Shown one piece after another: positions 58,084 to 64,000 of a DNA stretch of 64,000 bases. The notes below the pieces were generated by a model, which saw only the letters and a list, made by a program, of their open reading frames with translations, ran no database searches and was not told the DNA's origin. The first letter of the stretch is position 1, and every line of letters starts with the position of its first letter. Position numbers and translations under genes: made by a program. This DNA comes from an uncultured Clostridia bacterium (GTDB lineage Bacteria > Bacillota > Clostridia > UBA1381), in NCBI GenBank assembly GCA_934454145.1, contig CAKSFT010000001.1:124001-188000 (forward strand). The letters are read 5' to 3'.

Positions 58084-61050
58084 CTATTTTCCAAATTCTC
58101 CGTTTATAACAAAAACGGTTGTAAAGTATCCTCCGTCCGTCACGGTAAGCATTTTGGAGCATTCCCCGTATGCCTCTGTGTACGGTTTTATGTCGGCAAG
58201 GCTCCCCACCTTTGCCGAAACGTTTTTCTTGTTGAAGGTCACCGCAACTTTTGTGCTCGAACCTCTCATCGGCACATAATTCCTGAAATATTTTCCTCCG
58301 CCGAAATTCGGGTCATAGCTTTCTGCGGTCAAATCCTGTGTCGTAACCGTCGAAATGCCGTTGTCCACAGAATATACAAAACCGTATGTCACGCGATATC
58401 CTGTGTATGCGTCCGACACATTTGATGCCAAAACACCCTCTGCGGAAGAAAATACAAACGGATTGTAGCGATAGCTGTCCGTCAATGTATCATCTATAAC
58501 CCCCACAGAGCCTGCAATACCGCCTTTTTGACCCTTTGCGCCAAAATACGGATTTTCCATGTCTGCCCTGTACAGGAGTTCAATGCTTGTTGGGTATATT
58601 TCCTCCGAGTCATAAGTATATCTTATTATATCTCCGGCCTTTATCTGATAATATTTCGGGTTCGGGTTTTCGGTAACATCCATGCTCAGCGTATCTGTCG
58701 CCATCAGCGCCGGGTTGACCTTGTTCCCCTGTCTGTCCTCGCCCGCGTCGTCCTTTGCATAAAGGGTCATCTCGCTGACGCTCGCCGCAACCTTGTAGCC
58801 GTTTGTCTTGTATCCCGAAAGTTTTATTGCCGGTTCTTCATCAGGCGAAAGTTCGCCGCACACATCGGAAACGATAAAGAAACTGTGATATTTCTGACCG
58901 AAGTTCATGGTCTTTACGATATCCCTTTGTATAACCATATATTCTGCCAGATTGGCATTTTTCGTTGTCCCATAGCTTTTGAAAGCATATGATGCCTGGG
59001 ATTGCAAAAACTCTCTGTTTGTACAGCTGTACTTTGTTTCATCTGTTGTGCCGTCGGTCGGTGTTGTGAATATTCTTGTGCTTTCATTGGTCCATGTATA
59101 ATCCTTGAAAAACCCGAATCCGTCGGGCTTATACATAACCTTTTCGCCGTTTGAATCATAAATCAGCTGGAGCCTGTTTTCGCCGTCACGCTTTTTGTCA
59201 AGCGGAATTTCAACCATATCAATCAAACCGTCAGCATTGATTTTATAACCGATTACGCTGCCTTCATACTGCTTTATTCTGCGGTAAAAATCAACACCTT
59301 TTAGTTTTTCATACTTTGAAGAATCGGTTGTTTCGCTGTCGCCGAACTTGATTTTTTCTGCGGTTTTATACTTTGCCGTGCTGCCCTCCGTGTTCACAAG
59401 CTTCAGCCATATCAAATTTTCATCGCCGTTCTCATCGTCGGGCACCGCTCTCAGCAGATACCCCACCTTGAGGCTGTACCCGTTTTCCTTTTCCGCAAAC
59501 ACAACTTTCCCAAAGCTGTTCAGATAAAGCGTCAATGTCTGATTCACTGCCATCACCGCACTGTCTGCGGATTTTAAGCATGCATCATCAATATAAAGCG
59601 TTTTTTCTTCATCAGAAACAGTTTGCAGACCTCTGTCGTCTTCCCCCATTTGGCGGATATTGAAATCAGAAATCTTTTCTCCCGAAACAATAACCTTTGC
59701 GCACAGCTCGCTTTGGCACACATCAACAACAGTCCCTGCACCGATGTCGGCAAAATCAAGCTTGTTTCCGTCCGCGTCATAAATCCCAAGAGTGCCTTCC
59801 TCATAGCTGTCCTTCAGGCTGATGCTCTGCGCAAAGCTTCCGTCACGGCTGTATGATTTGTTGTAGATTATCTTTTCTTCTTTGTCCGCAAAACCGACAA
59901 GCATAGACTTATATTCCGTCACAACAGCCGTACTGTATGTGCTGCCCTCCGGCGCAATCAGCGTCACATAGCCATCGGAAAATATAAAGTCATCGTTTGA
60001 AAAGCTTTTCTTTGCCGCACCGTTATAAATCACCTTCATGTCAGACGGGATATTCACAGACTTGTCCCTGTTGCCAACAGAATAATTCAGTTTCCCGTTT
60101 TTAAAATAATTTATGTCATCTGCGTCAATCGTCAGGACTTCATTCTTTCTTGCAGGTACAACGCAGACAACGCTGTCCTCGCGGTCCCCATCGATATAAT
60201 AAAATGCTTTTACATTATAGCCTATATAATCACGTATTTCCACTGCATTGTCAGCGTTGTTTGTAATTGTTTTTCCGCCGCACACAATCAGATTTTTCCC
60301 GACCTCAGTCGCCCCGTAAAGGGAGGTAATCCCGTTGTCGGTCATTACGCCTTTTACATAATCCACCTTCATAACACCGGTCAGGAAGGTATCCTTTGTA
60401 CTTTCCGACAGTTCTTTTCCATCGTCGCCATATCCCAACTTCATCAGTTTGACATCAAAGGAGTTGTAAACCACCTTTGCCACACTCTCTGCGGTCGCCT
60501 CTGCCGAAGATGACATGTCAACCCCGTCACTCACACCAAGTTCTGCCGCCATGCTTATATATCCCGACGGATATCCGCCCCTGAGATTGCACAATGCCGC
60601 ATAACCCATGCTGTCAAGAAGTGTTTTTACCGCTTCAAGGTTCTTAACCCTTCTCTCAGGTGCAAAATTGTTTTCTCCGATGCCTTTCATAATTCCTGCC
60701 GCGGCAAGTGCGGTTATTGCCGCCGCACGCTCATCATACGGGTCAACATCATCAAAAGAATAACTCCTTTTTGTGTCTTCAATCAAATCCATGTCTTCAA
60801 TTGCATCGCCGAAGAAATCCTCGCCCCATGACGATTCTTCACTCTTTTCGTCGGCAAAAGTTTTGGCATCAAAAATAATCTGCGCAAATTCTGCCCTTGT
60901 AATCGGTTCGTCCGCGTCCTTTTCCGCAAGTCCCATCAGCTTCAGCACATTATATGCTTCGCTTGATTGTTCTGCCCCCTTGTCTGCAAGCACCCATGTC
61001 GGCATCACCATGCATACCGAAAGCAGCAGACCCATTATTCTTTTTTTCAT
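58084..61050 (-). CDS. Giant secreted SLH protein, 988 aa
   Basis: The ATG at 61050 overlaps the previous stop (TGATG), and GGGAG lies ~10 bases upstream. Signal peptide to WVLADKG. Two to three SLH domains in the first ~200 residues (YNVLKLMGLAEKDADEPITR, ITALAAAGIMKGIGENNFAP, GGYPSGYISMAAELGVSD). The long remainder parallels the 856-residue protein at 1786: YIGYNVKAFYYIDGD matches LLGYNVDYYVKENDAG; DMKVIYNGAAKKSFSNDDFI matches DAKLIYNGKSETMSDDLMNM; GYVTLIAPEGS matches GKITLLDTDRDG. So both belong to one unnamed surface-protein family. Last gene of the 58-64 kb operon. Structural or adhesive role is inference. Confidence 0.85.
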   Translation of the reverse strand: MKKRIMGLLLSVCMVMPTWVLADKGAEQSSEAYNVLKLMGLAEKDADEPITRAEFAQIIFDAKTFADEKSEESSWGEDFFGDAIEDMDLIEDTKRSYSFDDVDPYDERAAAITALAAAGIMKGIGENNFAPERRVKNLEAVKTLLDSMGYAALCNLRGGYPSGYISMAAELGVSDGVDMSSSAEATAESVAKVVYNSFDVKLMKLGYGDDGKELSESTKDTFLTGVMKVDYVKGVMTDNGITSLYGATEVGKNLIVCGGKTITNNADNAVEIRDYIGYNVKAFYYIDGDREDSVVCVVPARKNEVLTIDADDINYFKNGKLNYSVGNRDKSVNIPSDMKVIYNGAAKKSFSNDDFIFSDGYVTLIAPEGSTYSTAVVTEYKSMLVGFADKEEKIIYNKSYSRDGSFAQSISLKDSYEEGTLGIYDADGNKLDFADIGAGTVVDVCQSELCAKVIVSGEKISDFNIRQMGEDDRGLQTVSDEEKTLYIDDACLKSADSAVMAVNQTLTLYLNSFGKVVFAEKENGYSLKVGYLLRAVPDDENGDENLIWLKLVNTEGSTAKYKTAEKIKFGDSETTDSSKYEKLKGVDFYRRIKQYEGSVIGYKINADGLIDMVEIPLDKKRDGENRLQLIYDSNGEKVMYKPDGFGFFKDYTWTNESTRIFTTPTDGTTDETKYSCTNREFLQSQASYAFKSYGTTKNANLAEYMVIQRDIVKTMNFGQKYHSFFIVSDVCGELSPDEEPAIKLSGYKTNGYKVAASVSEMTLYAKDDAGEDRQGNKVNPALMATDTLSMDVTENPNPKYYQIKAGDIIRYTYDSEEIYPTSIELLYRADMENPYFGAKGQKGGIAGSVGVIDDTLTDSYRYNPFVFSSAEGVLASNVSDAYTGYRVTYGFVYSVDNGISTVTTQDLTAESYDPNFGGGKYFRNYVPMRGSSTKVAVTFNKKNVSAKVGSLADIKPYTEAYGECSKMLTVTDGGYFTTVFVINGEFGK

Positions 61051-62798
61051 CACACATCTGCTCCCTTCATCAGTTCATATATCATCTTTGCCGCCTGTGC
61101 GCGTGTACAGCTGTCAGACGGGCGGAAGGTGTTGTCGGAAAATTCGTTTATGACCCCTGCTTTCACGAGAGCTGTCACAGATGTCCTTGCATATTCCGCA
61201 ATTTGCTCTGTGTCCGAAAATTCAATCATTTCATTTTTTTCTGCCAAAGCTCTCTTGGAATAGTCAGCGGCATTTTTTATCATGACTGTCATGTCCTGGC
61301 GCGAAAGCTTTTTGCCGACGCCAAACATACTTTCCGAAATCCCGTTTACAATGCCGAGTTTTTTTGCGGTATTCACATATTTTTCATAATAACTCCCGGG
61401 GACAACATCTTCAAATGTGCCGCCGTCTTGCGTTGTTTCAATCGAAAACGCCCTTATCAGCATAACGGCAAACTGTTCTCTTGTCACATTTGACTGCGGT
61501 GCAAATCTGTCTTCTGCCACTCCGGATACGATGTTTTTTTCGTAAAGATAATAAATCGCTTCTTTTGCCCACGAAACATTTTCCAAATCAGCAAAAACCT
61601 CTTTGCTTTCTCCTTTCATGTCATCGGCTGTGATGTTTTCGTTGCCGATGACAATGGTGGAGCTGTCACTCTTTGAAGAACCATAACTGCCGCCTGTGCT
61701 GCCGCCTCCGTTTGTCGAAGGTGTCTTTGCCTTTTTTGCCGCCGCTTCCACAACAGCTTGCAGCTCACTTATCCCGGCAAAGCTCTTTGACATGATTATA
61801 TCTGCCGCTTTTGAACGCATGCTGTCACTTCCCAAGGCAAGATATGTCGGGATATTCATTCCGCATGCCGCCGCGTTTTCTGCTGTCAAAAGCTTTTCTA
61901 CATGTCCGTTTCCGTTTTGCGCATGATTTTTTATCGCATACAGCATAACATTTTCATGAAATGCCTTCACCAAATCTTTCTCTGACCTGAAGTTCTTGTT
62001 CTCCAGCAGTGCGCCTATGACATATTTTTTGCCGTTGTCATTCAAAATCTGCTTATATCCTGTTTTGTACAAATCAATGCCGGCCTTGTCCTCTGCCGAA
62101 AAATCCAGCAGGTTTGTATACAAAAATTCACCGTTCTTGTATACAAAATTTTCCTGTCCCTCATTGTACGCCTCAACCAAAGTGATTGTCTTTATCAGCT
62201 TTGCCGATTCTGCCGTTTTTTCTTCGTCAAGTCTGTCCTTGTTTTCAAACAAAAGCGCGGCAAACTTGTCCTTGTCTATAGCGCGGTACAGTTCGTCATC
62301 AAGCGACAGATTCTTTTCCGCTTCTCCCAAAAGCGCAGATATTTCCGAAACATCTGCTGCATTTTTCAATTTTTTTATTGTCTGTTTGCGGTCATCAATG
62401 CTTGCAAAATACACCGGTGCAAGCACTTGTGCTTTGTCAAAGCCCTCTCCGCCGACATAACAGGAATATTCTCCCGAATCGTTTATGCCGTCAAGATATA
62501 TTGGTATTTCAATCTTAAAATATCCGTTTTGCGCCGTTTCCACAGAGTCCTGATACTGCAAAACCTCTTTTGTGAACATTCCCATGCTTCCGTTCAGGTC
62601 ATAGCCGGGGTTGAAAATCATGATATTTACATTTTCTTCCGGCTTGCCCGAGGGGACATACCCCTCAACAACAAAGACATATTCACCGCCCGAGAGAATA
62701 CTTTCATAAAATTTTATTTCTTCCGCCGCATCGGCGCCGATTCCGAAGGCCATCACCGCGGCACAGCACAGCGCCGTACTTATCAATTTTGTTCTCAT
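61050..62798 (-). CDS. Secreted protein with C-terminal SLH triplet, 582 aa
   Basis: Signal peptide to GIGADAAE. Residues ~25-125 are a beta domain (ESILSGGEYVFVVEGYVPSG, GYFKIEIPIYLDGINDSGEY) like the carbohydrate- or matrix-binding modules that follow signal peptides in this family. A helical middle (~130-370) has no assignment, then a Gly/Ser linker (GGGSTGGSYGSSKSDSS) and three SLH domains from ~395 (FADLENVSWAKEAIYYLYEK, FEDVVPGSYYEKYVNTAKKL, FSDTEQIAEYARTSVTALVK). ATG overlaps the upstream stop by four bases. Part of a translationally coupled series of surface genes. Confidence 0.82.
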   Translation of the reverse strand: MRTKLISTALCCAAVMAFGIGADAAEEIKFYESILSGGEYVFVVEGYVPSGKPEENVNIMIFNPGYDLNGSMGMFTKEVLQYQDSVETAQNGYFKIEIPIYLDGINDSGEYSCYVGGEGFDKAQVLAPVYFASIDDRKQTIKKLKNAADVSEISALLGEAEKNLSLDDELYRAIDKDKFAALLFENKDRLDEEKTAESAKLIKTITLVEAYNEGQENFVYKNGEFLYTNLLDFSAEDKAGIDLYKTGYKQILNDNGKKYVIGALLENKNFRSEKDLVKAFHENVMLYAIKNHAQNGNGHVEKLLTAENAAACGMNIPTYLALGSDSMRSKAADIIMSKSFAGISELQAVVEAAAKKAKTPSTNGGGSTGGSYGSSKSDSSTIVIGNENITADDMKGESKEVFADLENVSWAKEAIYYLYEKNIVSGVAEDRFAPQSNVTREQFAVMLIRAFSIETTQDGGTFEDVVPGSYYEKYVNTAKKLGIVNGISESMFGVGKKLSRQDMTVMIKNAADYSKRALAEKNEMIEFSDTEQIAEYARTSVTALVKAGVINEFSDNTFRPSDSCTRAQAAKMIYELMKGADV

Positions 62799-63739
62799 AA
62801 TTCCAGTCCTTTCTTTACAGCGTCCTCATATGCCGAAAAATCCTTTTCTGCTATAACTGCCACTCCGCGTTCGTCCCAATATACACTCTTGCCGATTGCC
62901 TCCGCAAATGCTCGTATCGGGAGCATGGTTCTGTTTGACTCTATGTATGGCGGAGAATCCAGCGTTTTTGTTTCGTTGTTTACGCTATACTCAGTCTTGC
63001 CCACATAAAACACAGCTGCAGTTTCGCCATAGGTTATGCAAATTTTCTTTTCACTTTCTTCCCATGTCACCTCTGCGCCCATGTTTTCCATGACAAATCT
63101 CAGCGGGAGCATAGTCCTCGAATCTTTTATGACAGCCCTCCCCATTGTCATGTCTATCTTTGAATCGCCAAGCAAAGCGCTGCCGCTGCCGATTTTTATG
63201 ATAAGTTCACGCGCGTTTCCTTTTATATAGCTCAAAAACTCATCTTTTGTTGTTTTCACCAGTCTGAAACAGCTCACCGCCGCGACACCCGTGCCGCTTG
63301 CGGTCACGCTCATATCAAAGGTCAGATCCGACGTATTGCAGACCCCGAGGTATTGCCACCCCGATTCGCCAATAGAGCAGTCCATAACCGCCTTCCCGCT
63401 TGACGAACCGGTTGCAAACCATTCAATCTGCACATTTTTGTCGCCGTTTTCCAGCGCGTTCTTCCATATATACACACGGTAATATCCGTTGTCCCCCGGG
63501 CGCACACCTTTCCACGCGGCTTGTGCCCCGGCGGCGGACGTTATTTTCAGGTCGTGCTCCATAAACCCAAATCCGCTTTTTGTCCACTCCGCCGTTTCGG
63601 AATATTCACTCATTTGTGTGTCAAAAATCAGACCTGTGTCCTCCACAACCGTGCTGTTGCTTTCCTCCGGGACACCTTCGGCAAGGGCGGCAGGAAGAAA
63701 TAAACTTAATATTGATAAAACAAGAAGTATTTTTTTCAT
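62795..63739 (-). CDS. Secreted protein with golvesin-like and stalk (copper amine oxidase N-like) domains
   Basis: 314 residues from the ATG at 63739 (GGAGG 11 bases upstream). Signal peptide to ALAEG. Residues ~35-160 resemble a golvesin C-terminal/xyloglucan-lyase-like CBD (AAWKGVRPGDNGYYRVYIWK, IEWFATGSSSGKAVMDCSIG). Residues ~185-310 are a stalk domain with paired motifs SRTMLPLRFVMENMGAEVTW and NRTMLPIRAFAEAIGKSVYW. No SLH of its own; the following gene supplies three. Coupled to it by ATGA overlap. Likely extracellular binding protein; ligand unknown. Confidence 0.78.
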   Translation of the reverse strand: MKKILLVLSILSLFLPAALAEGVPEESNSTVVEDTGLIFDTQMSEYSETAEWTKSGFGFMEHDLKITSAAGAQAAWKGVRPGDNGYYRVYIWKNALENGDKNVQIEWFATGSSSGKAVMDCSIGESGWQYLGVCNTSDLTFDMSVTASGTGVAAVSCFRLVKTTKDEFLSYIKGNARELIIKIGSGSALLGDSKIDMTMGRAVIKDSRTMLPLRFVMENMGAEVTWEESEKKICITYGETAAVFYVGKTEYSVNNETKTLDSPPYIESNRTMLPIRAFAEAIGKSVYWDERGVAVIAEKDFSAYEDAVKKGLEL

Positions 63740-63765
63740 TTCAAACTTTTCCTCCGTCAATTTCT

Positions 63766-64000
63766 TTATTTCTTAAATTCTATTCCCCTGCCGTTGATGT
63801 CATAAAAGCTTATACCGCTCGATGCGTGCTTGGAATAAGCATCTGTATAATCAACAATTTTATTTCCGCCCGAATAAAGCATGATTCTCATGCCCTTTGC
63901 TGTCGGATATGCGCCAAAGGTGAGGTCTGCAAATTCTCCCGAAGCAATATATGTGTTTGGCAAAACAGCCAAAACCGCCCTGCCGTTCTCGGCAATTCGC
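63766..64000 (-). CDS. C-terminal part of an unknown protein, cut by the window edge
   Basis: The frame is open to the end of the window and ends TAA at 63766, leaving ~78 residues: ENGRAVLAVLPNTYIASGEF, GAYPTAKGMRIMLYSGGNKI, DAYSKHASSGISFYDINGRG. It is 26 bases upstream of the stalk gene and in the same orientation, so it belongs to the same operon. The beta-rich tail fits an extracellular protein, but no domain can be named. Confidence 0.6.
   Translation of the reverse strand, partial: RIAENGRAVLAVLPNTYIASGEFADLTFGAYPTAKGMRIMLYSGGNKIVDYTDAYSKHASSGISFYDINGRGIEFKK

Noticed and set aside
1..64000. CRISPR array or prophage
   Set aside because: No regularly spaced short repeats, no cas, integrase, portal or tail genes. 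The only repeats are the SLH segments, the MITE pair and short dyads.

Overview
The window looks like a chromosome segment from an anaerobic, low-to-mid GC Firmicute of the class Clostridia. Evidence: a Gram-positive style fapR-plsX-fab operon with FabK as enoyl reductase, an smc-ftsY block, scpA/scpB beside a DUF2953 gene and a GerW (YtfJ) spore-associated gene, strong AGGAGG ribosome sites, consensus sigma-A promoters, and many secreted proteins carrying S-layer homology (SLH) or copper-amine-oxidase-like 'stalk' domains. The abundance of SLH proteins recalls plant-polysaccharide-degrading gut Clostridia, but the species cannot be named from the sequence alone.

Layout. 0-5.5 kb: end of a PHP histidinol phosphatase, an alpha/beta hydrolase, an 856-residue SLH protein and a secreted stalk protein. 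5.5-10.5 kb: ilvE, an Lrp-type regulator coupled to an aminotransferase, and pyrG. 10.5-24.2 kb (minus strand): the lipid operon fapR-plsX-fabH-fabK-fabD-fabG-acpP-fabF running on into rnc, a radical SAM gene, smc, ftsY and a small Dabb protein. Its promoter carries a textbook FapR operator. 24.2-29.7 kb: a broken MATE gene, then the branched-chain amino-acid transporter livKHMGF. 29.7-33.8 kb: a very large GH2 glycosidase and a tRNA-Ser. 33.9-38.3 kb: a surface operon (degenerate AgrC/VirS-like kinase, CAP-SLH protein, SLH protein) behind VirR-like direct repeats. 38.3-40.2 kb: a structured non-coding element, then a MATE pump whose leader looks like a transcription-attenuating riboswitch. 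40.2-49.5 kb: an SDR oxidoreductase, a two-gene radical SAM pair, gerW, ytfI-like, scpB, scpA, an M50 protease, an Rrf2 regulator, a D,D-carboxypeptidase and a pseudouridine synthase. 49.5-57.7 kb: a secreted protein, a Na/Pi transporter with PhoP/PhoR-type regulators, and a PHP-CBM9 fusion. 58-64 kb: a minus-strand operon of surface proteins (stalk, SLH, giant SLH, and a partial gene at the edge).

How the parts fit. Housekeeping modules (membrane lipid synthesis, chromosome condensation, protein targeting, CTP, branched-chain amino acids, phosphate) are interleaved with accessory surface modules. The surface modules share unnamed building blocks: a roughly 75-residue repeat in the CAP-SLH and SLH proteins, a long module common to the two giant SLH proteins, and a 299-bp stretch of identical DNA between two SLH regions. 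The accessory gaps also carry mobile or regulatory DNA: two copies of a ~215-bp MITE-like element and a ~330-bp element with 38-bp terminal inverted repeats that contains a promoter, three hairpins and a terminator. The strongest candidates for something undescribed are the 38.3-38.65 kb structured element, the kinase/direct-repeat/surface operon beside it, and the shared surface-protein modules.
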